NCBI GenBank assembly: GCA_907163375.1
Contig: CAJQUW010012453.1
Location: forward strand, 15,001-79,000
From: Prostheceraeus crozeri
Lineage: Eukaryota > Platyhelminthes > Polycladida > Euryleptidae
DNA length: 64,000 bases
Direction of reading: 5' to 3'
A program made the translations under genes and the position numbers. Within the stretch, counting starts at the first letter, position 1. Each line of letters opens with the position of its first letter. Below are positions 23,201 through 35,957 of the stretch, one piece after another. The notes under the pieces are model-generated. The model was not told where the DNA came from. It ran no database searches and saw nothing but the letters and a program-made list of their open reading frames with translations.

Positions 23201-26110
23201 ATTTTTTCTCTCCGATTGACTTGAAACTCACCATACAGATAAAGAATTTCACGCTGATTCCAAATCTGAAATCCGTTTTCCAATCCGATGCTTCGTTTTG
23301 AAGCTAGAGCCTAAAACGTCCCAAATTCTAACTCTGTCGTTTTTCGCCAATGTCCCAAAATCTTAAATGGCGTCTCACATCTAAACGAAGACAGATAGGA
23401 ACAAGCCGATTCTTTCACTGAATTTGTCTCACTCTTAGCTTTCAAACGAGCTATCGCACGACAAATCCGTCCACTGGAAGCCAAAATCGAAGCAAGCTGT
23501 CCAGAGGGGGGGGGGGACGTCAGTGAAAATTTTTTCTCTCCGATTTCGCTGGAAACATCCTTCCTAACCCAAAATTTCACGTAGATTCCGAATCTGGCCT
23601 CCGTTTTCTCATCCGATGCTTCGTTTGGGCGCTACACACCAAAACGTCCCAAATTCTAACTCTGTCGTTTTTTCGAAAAATGTTGAAAATTTTTTCTCTC
23701 CGATTGACTTGAAACTCACCATACAGATAAAGAATTTCACGCTGATTCCAAATCTGAAATCCGTTTTCCAATCCGATGCTTCGTTTTGAAGCTAGAGCCT
23801 AAAACGTCCCAAATTCTAACTCTGTCGTTTTTCGCCAATGTCCCAAAATCTTAAATGGCGTCTCACATCTAAACGAAGACAGATAGGAACAAGCCGATTC
23901 TTTCACTGAATTTGTCTCACTCTTAGCTTTCAAACGAGCTATCGCACGACAAAATCCGTCCACTGGAAGCCAAAATCGAAGCAAGCTGTCCAGAGGGGGG
24001 GGGGACGTCAGTGAAAATTTTTTCTCTCCGATTTCGCTGGAAACATCCTTCCTAACCCAAAATTTCACGTAGATTCCGAATCTGGCCTCCGTTTTCTCAT
24101 CCGATGCTTCGTTTTGGCGCTACACACCAAAACGTCCCAAATTCTAACTCTGTCGTTTTTTCGAAAAATGTTGAAAATTTTTTCTCTCCGATTGACTTGA
24201 AACTCACCATACAGATAAAGAATTTCACGCTGATTCCAAATCTGAAATCCGTTTTCCAATCCGATGCTTCGTTTTGAAGCTAGAGCCCAAAACGTCCCAA
24301 ATTCTAACTCTGTCGTTTTTCGCCAATGTCCCAAAATCTTAAATGGCGTCTCACATCTAAACGAAGACAGATAGGAACAAGCCGATTCTTTCACTGAATT
24401 TGTCTCACTCTTAGCTTTCAAACGAGCTATCGCACGACAAAATCCGTCCACTGGAAGCCAAAATCGAAGCAAGCTGTCCAGAGGGGGGGGGACGTCAGTG
24501 AAAATTTTTTCTCTCCGATTTCGCTGGAAACATCCTTCCTAACCCAAAATTTCACGTAGATTCCGAATCTGGCCTCCGTTTTCTCATCCGATGCTTCGTT
24601 TGGGCGCTACACACCAAAACGTCCCAAATTCTAACTCTGTCGTTTTTTCGAAAAATGTTGAAAATTTTTTCTCTCCGATTGACTTGAAACTCACCATACA
24701 GATAAAGAATTTCACGCTGATTCCAAATCTGAAATCCGTTTTCCAATCCGATGCTTCGTTTTGAAGCTAGAGCCCAAAACGTCCCAAATTCTAACTCTGT
24801 CGTTTTTCGCCAATGTCCCAAAATCTTAAATGGCGTCTCACATCTAAACGAAGACAGATAGGAACAAGCCGATTCTTTCACTGAATTTGTCTCACTCTTA
24901 GCTTTCAAACGAGCTATCGCACGACAAAATCCGTCCACTGGAAGCCAAAATCGAAGCAAGCTGTCCAGAGGGGGGGGGACGTCAGTGAAAATTTTTTCTC
25001 TCCGATTTCGCTGGAAACATCCTTCCTAACCCAAAATTTCACGTAGATTCCGAATCTGGCCTCCGTTTTCTCATCCGATGCTTCGTTTGGGCGCTACACA
25101 CCAAAACGTCCCAAATTCTAACTCTGTCGTTTTTTCGAAAAATGTTGAAAATTTTTTCTCTCCGATTGACTTGAAACTCACCATACAGATAAAGAATTTC
25201 ACGCTGATTCCAAATCTGAAATCCGTTTTCCAATCCGATGCTTCGTTTTGAAGCTAGAGCCTAAAACGTCCCAAATTCTAACTCTGTCGTTTTTCGCCAA
25301 TGTCCCAAAATCTTAAATGGCGTCTCACATCTAAACGAAGACAGATAGGAACAAGCCGATTCTTTCACTGAATTTGTCTCACTCTTAGCTTTCAAACGAG
25401 CTATCGCACGACAAAATCCGTCCACTGGAAGCCAAAATCGAAGCAAGCTGTCCAGAGGGGGGGGGACGTCAGTGAAAATTTTTTCTCTCCGATTTCGCTG
25501 GAAACATCCTTCCTAACCCAAAATTTCACGTAGATTCCGAATCTGGCCTCCGTTTTCTCATCCGATGCTTCGTTTGGGCGCTACACACCAAAACGTCCCA
25601 AATTCTAACTCTGTCGTTTTTTCGAAAAATGTTGAAAATTTTTTCTCTCCGATTGACTTGAAACTCACCATACAGATAAAGAATTTCACGCTGATTCCAA
25701 ATCTGAAATCCGTTTTCCAATCCGATGCTTCGTTTTGAAGCTAGAGCCTAAAACGTCCCAAATTCTAACTCTGTCGTTTTTCGCCAATGTCCCAAAATCT
25801 TAAATGGCGTCTCACATCTAAACGAAGACAGATAGGAACAAGCCGATTCTTTCACTGAATTTGTCTCACTCTTAGCTTTCAAACGAGCTATCGCACGACA
25901 AAATCCGTCCACTGGAAGCCAAAATCGAAGCAAGCTGTCCAGAGGGGGGGGGGACGTCAGTGAAAATTTTTTCTCTCCGATTTCGCTGGAAACATCCTTC
26001 CTAACCCAAAATTTCACGTAGATTCCGAATCTGGCCTCCGTTTTCTCATCCGATGCTTCGTTTGGGCGCTACACACCAAAACGTCCCAAATTCTAACTCT
26101 TAAAATTTTG
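17212..26110. repeat. 487-bp satellite array, ~18 monomers
   Basis: Monomers of 486-489 bp follow head to tail with very few substitutions; length varies mainly in a run of 8 to 11 G near the AGCTGTCCAGAGG word. The first monomer, ending near 17680, and the last, from about 26100, are diverged, as expected at array edges. Each monomer is built from three related sub-units about 160 bp apart, marked by CCAAAACGTCCCAAATTC at two of them and a diverged CCAAAATCGAAGC at the third. The repeated minus-strand frames of 61 to 163 codons only mirror the repetition and show no domain. Confidence 0.95.
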
Positions 26111-26206
26111 AAGAAAAATTTTTTCTCGCCAATTGCCTTGAAACTCACCCTACCGATGCAGAATTTTACGCTGAATCCGAATCTGGCAGCCATTTCACCA
26201 TCCACG

Positions 26207-26300
26207 ACAACCTAGACGGTCGCCCACGTCAACCTAGACGGTCGCCCACGTCAACCTAGGCGGTCGGCCACGTCAACCTAGGCGGTCGGCCACGTCAACC
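26207..26300. repeat. 22-23 bp minisatellite, about 4 copies
   Basis: Tandem copies of a GTCAACCTAGRCGGTCGSCC type unit. A single diverged unit of the same kind occurs near 62655-62690, in the compact second copy of the composite. Confidence 0.75.
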
Positions 26301-26430
26301 CATACGAGACCAACACATCCGAGTCTCACACTCTGTCGTTTTCGAGGGGGGGGGGACTCAGACCCGAAGCACCACGGCGGCCGACCACGACACTCTGCCG
26401 TTCCAGAGGGGGGGGGGCGCCGGTCGAGTG
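26301..26430. repeat. G-tract tail of the composite repeat
   Basis: Two runs of 10-11 G follow CTCTGTCGTTTTCGA and CTCTGCCGTTCCAGA, echoing the satellite words. After this the sequence becomes ordinary AT-rich DNA, so this is probably the right limit of the composite. Confidence 0.45.
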
Positions 26431-28130
26431 TTTGTCACTTGCTTACTACTCCCATGCACAAAGATAAATGCGATTGCTTTTGATATTTATCGTCGTTGGG
26501 AGGTATTAGGGAGCTCACAAAGTTGGCCCAATTTTATTGTTTTTTCATATTTTACTTGGTATGGTTTACATTATCTGCGGTGAAAGTGATTAATTCTGAT
26601 TGCATGCATATATTTACAGCAATGTTTTTTCAGTGACGGAGTAGGATCCCTTGTCCAGATTAATGCTTGTTAGAAGACTCTACGTACGTTTGAAAATTTG
26701 TGACAGACAATTTAATTTTACGTAAAAATGCGAAAAATTACTAAAAATGACGTGTCTTCAAGACAGTGCGAAAGTATCATGGGCAGCTATGGGCAGCAAC
26801 CAATATACATTTTTGTGAACTGTTTGACATAATAATTCAGAATATATGAATAACTTTTGCCCGAATTTGCCCCCTTTCCGTCGGTGAGCGAGTGAATATC
26901 GCGGTTTTGCTGAATTTTCATAGGCCTACTCACATTGACTATATCAGTTGTGCTGCCAACCAAAGCCTCAGTATTCCATCAAATCACGTATAATAGGTTG
27001 AAACATTATTCGATATTATAAACAGTGTCTTGCACATATATGTAAGTTCAATTGAAGACCATCATTGCGATTTAAATCTTGTAGCTGATCAAATAATGTT
27101 GCATGCAATTTTTTTGCAGTATTTTTGTTATTTTTCATGCATGAAAAATAACAAAAAATAGTGAAAGTGACATAATCTTCATGATAGTGCGAAAGTATTA
27201 TGGGCAGCTATGGGCAGCAACCAATATACATTTTTGCGATCTATTTGATATGATAATTCAGAGTACAAATATAATTTTTGCCCGAATTTGCCCCTATCCG
27301 TTCGTGAGCCAGTGAAAATCGCGGTTTTGCTGAACTTATCTACATGTAAGTCGACTCAATTTGCCTGTTGACTGTATTAGCAATGATGTCAAACTAGTAA
27401 TGTAAGATTCAATATTCCAACGAATCATGCACATGACATTTTGAAGTCATCTATATTGTGTTAACATAATCATCTTCCCTATATGTTCATTAATTGTAGC
27501 TACATATTTTTGTGATTCTACAGGGTGAAACAGAAATATCTGGACCTAAGTCTACCTTCTTGTTATAATAAATTAAAAATGGTCAGTCACGGATTCAAAT
27601 TACCAAATCTACATGTCCAAATTATTTGCAATTCAATGAAGTAATATTATGACCGTGTGTATTTTATGTTTTCATGTTGCACCACTCATAACTAACATTT
27701 TGAATTCAAAGTGTCATAGATATCCAGCTACCCGATCAACATGCTGAGATTATCGCATTTTCTTGTAATTGATCATAGAAATTCAGAAGTAGAAACTGTC
27801 TTTCATGTCTCTAAATCTCTATTCAAATACTGCTTCAAGAAGTTTCGCGAGCGATTCTCACGAAAGTCTAAGCGCGAATACACGACCGCAGATGTTTTTC
27901 GCCGCTTGCTGTGCTCCTCAGACCCATTGATCAGCTCCCTAAGAAAACCAGCAACGTCTAGGAAAGGCATGATTCCATCTGAGCCACTGCAATTGTTGTC
28001 TGGTGCATTGATAGTGGGGAACTTGATCCAGGGGAACTTGATCTTTGAGACTTGTTTATCAATTGTTTATGATTAATATTATTATCGGAAGTTCCAATAT
28101 AAAGTTTTTCTGGGTGTATAAAGGAAGTTT
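26431..28130. other. AT-rich intergenic DNA with a direct repeat
   Basis: Segments at about 26755-26925 and 27171-27337 repeat each other with around 10-15% difference; both contain GGGCAGCTATGGGCAGCAAC and TCGCGGTTTTGCTGAA. A 111-codon + strand frame at 27741-28076 has no recognisable domain and is not called. Nothing else is evident. Confidence 0.5.
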
Positions 28131-28345
28131 TCTCTTTGCTATGCAAAAGCGGTTGCCATAGCAACCGTTGCTAGGTGAAAATATGACCATTGAAATACTT
28201 GATGTCGATTTAGTGGGGGTAGGCGCATGTTTTATAGCCTTCACTACTGTAGTTTTCTCGTTGCTATGCAAAATTGTTTGCCATAGCAACCGTTGGTAGG
28301 TGAAAATATGACCATTGAAATCCTTGATATCGATTTAGTGGGGGC
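28131..28345. promoter_or_regulatory. Tandem duplication carrying RFX-type X-box palindromes
   Basis: Two ~90-bp copies lie about 127 bases apart. The first holds GGTTGCCATAGCAACC (28151-28166), a full match to the RFX X-box form GTNRCC-N2-RGYAAC. The second holds GTTTGCCATAGCAACC (28276-28291), with one change in the left half. This could be a regulatory site or simply part of a dispersed repeat. Confidence 0.4.
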
Positions 28346-28379
28346 GGTCATCAACTTTTTACCCATCCTTCATAATTTT

Positions 28380-29545
28380 CGCGCTATTAATTTTGTCCAC
28401 CTAATTGCAATTCTGGACCACTGTGCATTTGTGCACACTCTCAACCTCTTATTAATTATTCGCTCTAGGAGTTTGAAGCTGTGGCAGAGCAGTTTGATGC
28501 CTCGATAATTGCTGCAAACTCTGTGATCACCTTTGTTTTTATATATTGGTGTTAAAATGCTCTCTCTCCACACCGCCGGCAATTGTTGATGGCCTTGGAT
28601 GATCTCGTTGAAATGATGCAGGCACAAGTGTACTCCTTTCTCCTCTACTAGCACTTAAAATTAAAATTAGCACTGTAAATTGAAAGGGTCTAACGCAGTC
28701 TAAGTGTGGATCTTATGATATATTTAATCCTGTTTTTAAAGGAGCATAGGCCTCCAATGCTATTTTTCTAGTCATCATGCAACAGGCAGCAACTATGATT
28801 CCTATGTCTGATGCATAGATATCTAAAATAATAAAGTTAATTTCTGATTTATACCGACATTTACACCCTGTTAGACCTTTTCAATTTACAGTGTAGCTTC
28901 TATGGGTATGTCGTCAGGTCCGCAACTGCGCCTGCTTTTCATTTTGCTCAGTTCTTTCTGGACTTCATTCTGGGTAATTTCAGCGATCGGACCATTCACT
29001 GCCAGTTCTGTGGTAATTTCATTATGTGGTCTTTCTTCATTCAGCAATTCACAGAAATAATCCCTCCATATGGCTTTGTTGCTATCGCTGGTCGTCTGAA
29101 TTGTACCTTCAGAGTCTCTCATAAAGAAACCTTCGATGTTATCTTTGCATTTCTGGCTTCTGGACTTCGCTATCTTGAAAATCAGCTTTTCTCCCTCTTT
29201 CGACTCCAATTTCTCATACATTCCTTTCCATGCCTCTCTCTTTGCTTTGGCTACCGTCTTTTTGGCGTGCTTCTTGGCCAGTTTGTAACTTTCTCTATCA
29301 GCATCAAGGTTGGAGGTTTTCCATTTTTTGAAGCTAAATTTCTTGGCTTTCAAGGCACCTTGGACCTCGTCCGTCCACCACCAGGACTCTAAGTTACGAA
29401 AGGTTCCACCGCGTGTCACTCCACAGATCTCCTGCCCGCAACTCCTCAGGATATTTGTCACCTCCTCCCAATTAACTGCATCCTCTATACTCCTCAACGT
29501 GAGGCGCCTGAAGCTTTCTGCTGTATCCTCGGTTAAAAGATATAT
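28380..29545 (-). mobile_element. LINE fragment, RTE-like reverse transcriptase
   Basis: The minus-strand frame at 28886-29497 gives the linker between endonuclease and reverse transcriptase and the start of the RT, including SRRSCGPDDIPIEA. The frame at 28370-28654 continues with PIYKNKGDHRVCSNYRGIKL and KLLERIINKRLR, characteristic of the RTE-type RT fingers. The N-terminal endonuclease and the catalytic YADD region are absent, so it is truncated at both ends. A MITE lies inside it. It is a dead copy of moderate age. Confidence 0.85.
28671..28893. mobile_element. 223-bp MITE inside the LINE
   Basis: Terminal inverted repeats of 24 bp with one mismatch begin CACTGTAAATTGAAA (28671-28694 and 28870-28893). 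Both sides are flanked by TAG, a likely 3-bp target-site duplication. No coding content. It splits the RT sequence of the LINE, so it is younger than the LINE copy. The superfamily is unclear; a 3-bp duplication would fit PIF/Harbinger. Confidence 0.75.
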
Positions 29546-32500
29546 TGGTTGAGGAAAAAAACAGTTATTGATTATCTATTGAAAAGGACACCAATATGTA
29601 ACAAAATTTTCAAGGAAATTGAAAAATCCAATGCAAAGTTGTGTAGAATTGGACTTTTACACCGATCGAAGGTGAGACTTTACAGTTATACCGCGAGTGA
29701 ACTCCAACAACAAGAAGGTAAGGTAAATTGCAACCGAAATGGCAAATTCGAGTAAATGGAGCGAACTTTGAACAGCAAAAATCCACCAAGTGAAGCCTGA
29801 ATTATTGAAGTAACAACTCTAATGAAGATAACTTCCAGGAACAGGAGTTATTTACGACCTTTTACTTATCAGTCCCCGGAAAGTAGTGTATTGAATTTTG
29901 AAATTCACTACCTTAAGATTCTCAACCGTCTGAATCGAAATTTGGTGACATTTCAATTTCAAGTGAACAACATCCAGATGATTAAGATGACATAAACTAT
30001 CGAAAAAATAATTGTTTTTCTTTTCATCATTATTGTGGAAAATGATATATCTAGCATTAACTAGATAAAAAGTGCATTTGGAGCAAGAAAATGAAAGCTG
30101 ACTGGGAATTTTAATAATAAGTGTATCTTAAATCATAGACTACTATGTGTGCTGCACCTGTATGCATGCTTGACTACTAAATTCTAATACTATAAGAGTG
30201 ATTTATGTTGAAAAACAATGATTTCACGATATTCATGGGAACAAAATATTTGCATATCATTGCATTTCTAGTTCTTGGTTATCGTGGTTGGCAATGTCTG
30301 CGCTTTATGTTTTTATAAAATAAAATGATTGGATTGAAATGAAACTATTGTGATGATGATATGTAGATTGCTTGTACAAATAAAAGGTCAATGTGTAAAG
30401 TTTTGAAGCAGTAACTTTAATAGTTGATGAAACACGTTTATAAGTAGTAAGATAATACCTATGCATTTTAGGATGGAAAGACGCGCATACCTATCAGATA
30501 AACGAAATAAGTCAGAAACTTCAACCCAACTCAAGTCATTAGGCAACATAACCAGCCATTTCCCACAAATTCGAAAATGTAAAGAACTTTGGGCAGAGTT
30601 TTTTTTTCAAAGCTGGCAGCTCCGACATAGATTTTCTTTAATTTTACACAAAAGCTCATCTTTCTGCCCGATAAACTTTCGAAGTTAGAAAAAAAGTGTA
30701 CATACTAATACGTGTATATCACAGTCGATTGGTGATAATCATATGCAAACATTCGTCGATTTTGTGCATCAGTGTAGTTTTACTGTTCTAGAAATGACAC
30801 AAGTCATGCATCTATGTATGAGGGGTGTTGACTTGGAAATGTTCAAAAAATTAAGTAGGCAAGGCCGCAGCCGATTTATTCCCAAATCGGAAAGCGCAAC
30901 AGGGGCACATGATTTTAAGTGCGATAAAGTGATAAAGATGTGTGGAAGGACAGTACATGCATGGATGGAAACAGAGTTTGAAGTAGATCGTGGGTCAAGA
31001 CATCGTGTGGATCAGGTGGGTCGAGGATCAGGTTTTCAAGAAAATTTGTTGAAAAAAGGCAAAAGTCTGTTGCGCAGTCCTTCAATTTGATCAGCTGTTC
31101 GACTTTCTGCCATTGGGTCATACTGACTAGCACATGCAGGGCGAAACGCAGCGTATACGGCTGCCAACGAATTTGGCGCTTTGTACAAGTCTGATGACAT
31201 ACTGCTTCTTTCCAAACACACATATCTTTCAATTTTCTGTGAACATGCCACAGTCATGTTGATTTAAATTTAGAAGAAATAAATTTAGCTCTGACATAGA
31301 TTTTCTTTAGTTTTACACAAAAGCTCATCTTTCTGTCGGATGAGGTTTTTGAAATTCAGAGAAAAGTCGAAAAAGTGCACACCTTAAATGGATATTGTAT
31401 ACTTGCATATTCAAAGCAATTGAGTAACCAAAGTGATTCATTGGATTTCATTCTTCATTTTCCCGAACTATAACCGCATAAGACAGCAAATTCAAAGATC
31501 AGAAAAATACGTTTCACTAGAAACACCTTCAACAAAAGAAGAAGAATGAGCTAATTACGGTTTTAGTAATGAAAATGTGAGAATCAGCAGTCAATGAAAA
31601 TTCGATGTCACTTTTGATCTCATTGTTGTCTTTTTCGAAACAGTAGATAAAATCTCAAATAAAAAGAAAGACGAACCCGAAGTTCAGAGAGATGAATCAC
31701 TAGCTTCTCAGCATGGTTGAATAAAGCAACCACTGGCACAATGCCTCTCGTGTACATCTCATGATTCAAATAAAGCGTCGAAATTCTTCCTAAGAAATGA
31801 AGGAGTTCTGAATGGGACAAAACAATTTGAGATATCCATCATTTACATTTCACATGATTCCCCGTGGGACTGCTGTATGATCGAGAAAACTGAAATATTT
31901 GCTTCCTTTGGATATATTAAAATTCAATGTTGTAGAGGTCGAAAATTAAACTTGATTTTTGATTGTTAATTGATGTTGATGACACTCATCAATCAATTGC
32001 AGAGGATTTTTCTGAGATGATTGTTGACATATATTTATTATTTATTAGACCTCAGTCTAGGTCAAGAATGTCAAGGTACGAACGATTATGAATTATATCG
32101 TGTCATTGTGTAAATATATCGAAGCAACTCACTACATAGTGCAACTGCTTTGTACACTGCTTTATGTAAACATACTGCACATTAACTTAGGCGGTGTTCG
32201 TTGTCGTTCACTATAATTCCAAAACTTCAGAATGTGCCTGTTATGGCTGATAAATTGATGGATTGTACCGTAAGCCTTGATGATTGTTAAGTAGAAATGT
32301 TTGCTGGAATATTTTATTAGAACGGTATTTCGGAGTCTCAACTCCATTCTCAAGTTACAAGCTTCTTCACACTCTCTTTTATCCCTTTGTATCCTTTCCT
32401 TTATCTCTTTTTAACTGCTGTCTGAATTAATGTATTTCAAATCTGTTGAAATACATGTAGAGTTACCTACAAGATAAAATGTTAAGCAAGGACCGCTAAG

Positions 32501-34289
32501 CTAGCTAAATACATGCAAACAGGATGCAAAATTTTGAAAATCTATTTAGATTAATTAGCTTTTTAAAAATCATCTATTTTCAGCTAATCTATTTAGATTA
32601 GCTATTTAAAAATCAGATTGCGAAAATTTGATATCTCATTTATGTTGCTATATCATGGATGTCCCTGGTTGTTGATAGATAGCCACGAGTCCAAATTCTT
32701 GAAATGTATAGCCTCGCAGAATCTAGGGTCTATTTGACCTCTAATCTATTTATTTGACCTTCACAGATTATCCAATTGACCTTAGTATTGTTTTCCATAT
32801 GCACTAATCCCAAAAATGTTTGTCACCTTTTGGATTGCTTTCTAATGTTAATAGGTTACATCGTTATAAAATTGCCTATTTCAATATATCTGTGAAGACA
32901 TAGACCACTCTATATGGCATCGATAAGTTAGTCATTGAATTGAAATATAATGTATGTCTATGGATGTTGCAAGTCGCATTGGTAATAGAAAGCTTTGATT
33001 TTGAAGCTAATTGTACTCAAGCATGCCTACACGATTAACGAAATGAAAGCAGGAAAATTGAGTAACAAAATTGAAAGAGAATGATAATGGAAACTAAAGA
33101 AAAGATGACTTGTAGTAGAGACTTTCGGCTTTACAGTATTGAAGATAGCAACAGCTGAAATTGTTTGACTGATGAATTTTAGCTAAAGAATAATTTCAAT
33201 GTAGAGACGGAGACACAAAGCGAGATTTAGTGAATGAAAAACTTTCTACCGTTAGAAAAGAAAATCAACCGAACGCAGCAACCGCCCACTGCTTAGATAT
33301 GTCCTGAATAACAGGTTTTCATCCGCAGTAGAGTCAATAAGGATGTGGAATGAGCGATTGTCTTATAAACAGTTTGCAACGGTCTGCGCAAGACCGGTAT
33401 AAGAATGCGGAGACCGCTTCTTACGAGTAGGCCTACAAAGAATAATGAGAGAACGATTGGCTAAGAAAATGCGGTGAGAAATTTGTGGGAATATGATATC
33501 TGTGAACAAGAGCAAGTTTTGAAGATCGAGGAATGACAGATGGATGTAAGTCCATAAGACGGTTGTGTGAATGAAAGCTGAGAACTTCAGATGAGGCATA
33601 CATAGTGGAGAGGATTGATTGTTTAATTGATGTTCTAGGAGCGATATGACATTTTGATCTTAGTGAATTGTAAATTCTGAAATCTTTCGTGAAATTCGAA
33701 AAGCGAGAATACACATGTTAATACTTAGACTAGTTTTTTATACATCGTTTTCAGACTGTCGGATTCCATCTTTCATGAAACATAAATCATCATTGGCTGA
33801 TCAGTTTCACCAAGTTAGAACACTCGAAGGATGGAGCGGCCATTAAGATAGATCACCAGATCTTACTCCTGCCAAACATTTGTGATGGGATCTGGCAAAA
33901 GGAAAGTATGAAGAAGAGGTGGCATCATCTTCAATCATCGTGGTCGGAGAGATGGATGATCATTCCTCAGAGCGCAATTGATAACTTGATAAAAATACAT
34001 GCAATATTTATACTTCGAAGAATGATAGCTGTGATGAATTCATCAGGTGGTCTCCCTCTTTACTAACATTTTATATTCCTGTTGAAAAATCATTGTTTAT
34101 CATCAGCTTATTACTTCCCTTAGATTATGCAATCTTAGAAACATTTAGTACAGTATGGTAAGAGGTTTTGATATGTATACATTTGGCTATATTAAAAGGT
34201 GACACACATTTTTGGGATTAGTGTATCTAAAAAAGTTTGAACCTCGTAATTTTCCTGATTCTCGAATACATATATTCTATATCTAGTCT
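29546..34289. other. Intergenic AT-rich DNA
   Basis: No gene can be supported. A ~85-bp segment at about 30622-30705 recurs at 31289-31375 (shared ACATAGATTTTCTTTA and CAAAAGCTCATCTTTCTG). A 20-bp hairpin, GCTAATCTA-TT-TAGATTAGC, lies at 32583-32602. A 73-codon minus-strand frame at 31036-31257 has even amino-acid composition and could be an exon, but has no recognised domain or clear splice sites. Other frames look accidental. Confidence 0.4.
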
Positions 34290-34455
34290 ACATTTTCATA
34301 GAATAGAATTGAATAGAATAGAATAATTCTTTATTCTCCACATAACAATCAATGAATTCATACATGTATGTACAAAGATACATCTTGTGTTTGGCTTGGT
34401 ACAAAGTCATAAAACAAGGAGAAAAGGACCAGAGGACCCACATAGTTGGGGTATA
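34290..34455 (-). mobile_element. Possible 3' tail of a non-LTR retrotransposon
   Basis: Read on the minus strand, the stretch ends GGAGAATAAAGAATTATTC followed by repeated TATTC units, the usual look of a LINE 3' end with a poly(A) signal and simple-repeat tail. No coding part is attached. It abuts the left limit of the first Polinton. Confidence 0.3.
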
Positions 34456-34488
34456 TGAACATTATATGCATTATTTTCCTTAGTCTTG

Positions 34489-35863
34489 TCAACTGGCACT
34501 TTTGCTGTCATGGCCATGAACTTTTCTCTCGTTTGAGCTATCACACTTGACTTCCGCCCTTTCAATAGAATATTTTACATCTTCTAGCAATAAACCATAA
34601 GCTATCAATGAAGTTGTGGAATCTTTCTTTTCAATATTAATTGTTACATCACAACCATTTTTAATAATATCTTCAGATTGTGCACTTAAATCGAAACAGA
34701 AAATTGGATATAAATGTCTCCAATCTCCAGGAGTTAATTGTGGTTCAACTCCAAATTCTATACAAAGATTTCGATAAGAATCATATCCTTCCATAAATTG
34801 ATTATTGGTATCATCGAATCTTAATGGATCAATTATATATCGAGTTTGATTTAATGAAACTTGTAAACTTCGAATTGTATTAATATGAAAAATATTATTG
34901 TTCTTATCAAAACTTGGAGAATTATTTCTTTGAAATGTTAGTAATAAATATCTTGGGGTATTCGCAGTTCTAGTAAAATGCCAGTTAAATCTTTGTTCGG
35001 AAAAAGTTACTGAACTAGCAGTTCTCTTTAGAAAATTTACTGGAATTGGTTTGTTAGTATTTAATCTTTTTGCAATAGCTGTTTCAATCTCTAAACTAGG
35101 AGTAATATGCTTAATCCACCATTCAAGTCTATCAATTTTTAAATATGCTTTTTTTCCAGTCTTACCAAAAAAGATTAATTCATTATTTGCTGTACGATGA
35201 ATTATTAATTTAAATTTTAATTGATATGATATTTTGTCATAATCTAAATATCCGAATAATGGAGACAATGACCAATTTACTGTCTGTTTACTTTTTTGTT
35301 AAATTCACGTCTTTCTTTATATGCATCATTATTTGTTTTATTTAAATGTTTTGCAATATTTTCTACATCTTTCGCAATTCCTGCTGCATCTGTTCCAGCG
35401 TGAGTTAAATCATCAACAATTATACCATCATTAGTATCAGGAAACCAACCTTCGATTTCATGCTTTTTATTATTTTCACCAATTGTTATAAATCTAAGCA
35501 TTGTATCAATTACACCTGGAGAATCACTTATTGTTTCTATATTTTGAGTTGCAACATCTAAGCGCATTTGTGTAAATAATCTTGGAAAAAAATTATTCTC
35601 TAGTGCAATATTATCGGTTTCTGGTAATGGTGTTGTAAAATTAGCATCACTATATAAAGAATATTCACAATGTAAAAACGAATCAGGTAAATATATATAT
35701 AACTCTGCTGATTATCAACTTCAAAAATTAAATCACCTCCAGTATTTACTCTACTGGAAGATCCGGGATTCATAGCAATTCTTATATAGTCATTCTTTTT
35801 TTGATTATTACTGACGAACGGAGGATCGTCTAATCTAAATTTATTTTCGATAAGCGAAGACAT
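34489..35863 (-). pseudogene. Major capsid protein, double jelly-roll (broken)
   Basis: Predicted hexon-forming capsid protein of a Polinton. The C-terminal part shows the family pattern PRYLLLTFQRNN, later LNQTRYIIDPLRF, then YPIFCFDLSAQ and AYGLLLEDVKYSIE near the end. The N-terminal part shows a strand-rich IFEVDNQQSY region. In the family this protein forms the icosahedral shell together with the penton. The gene is the leftmost of the element and reads out of it on the minus strand. It is a fossil with about two breaks. Confidence 0.75.
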
Positions 35864-35957
35864 TTTTATAAAAAATAATTTGAGTTTTTGTTTTTCTCAC
35901 AGACAGAAAAAATTTTTACTAAAAAAATTACTAAAAAATTTTACTAAAATATAATTT

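Noticed and set aside
17025-26205. Recurring 61-163 codon minus-strand frames (MLRFWLPVDGFCR type)
   Set aside because: They follow the 487-bp satellite period exactly and simply repeat; no start context, domain or codon constraint is visible.
27741-28076. 111-codon + strand ORF
   Set aside because: No domain, splice site or promoter was found; composition is unremarkable.
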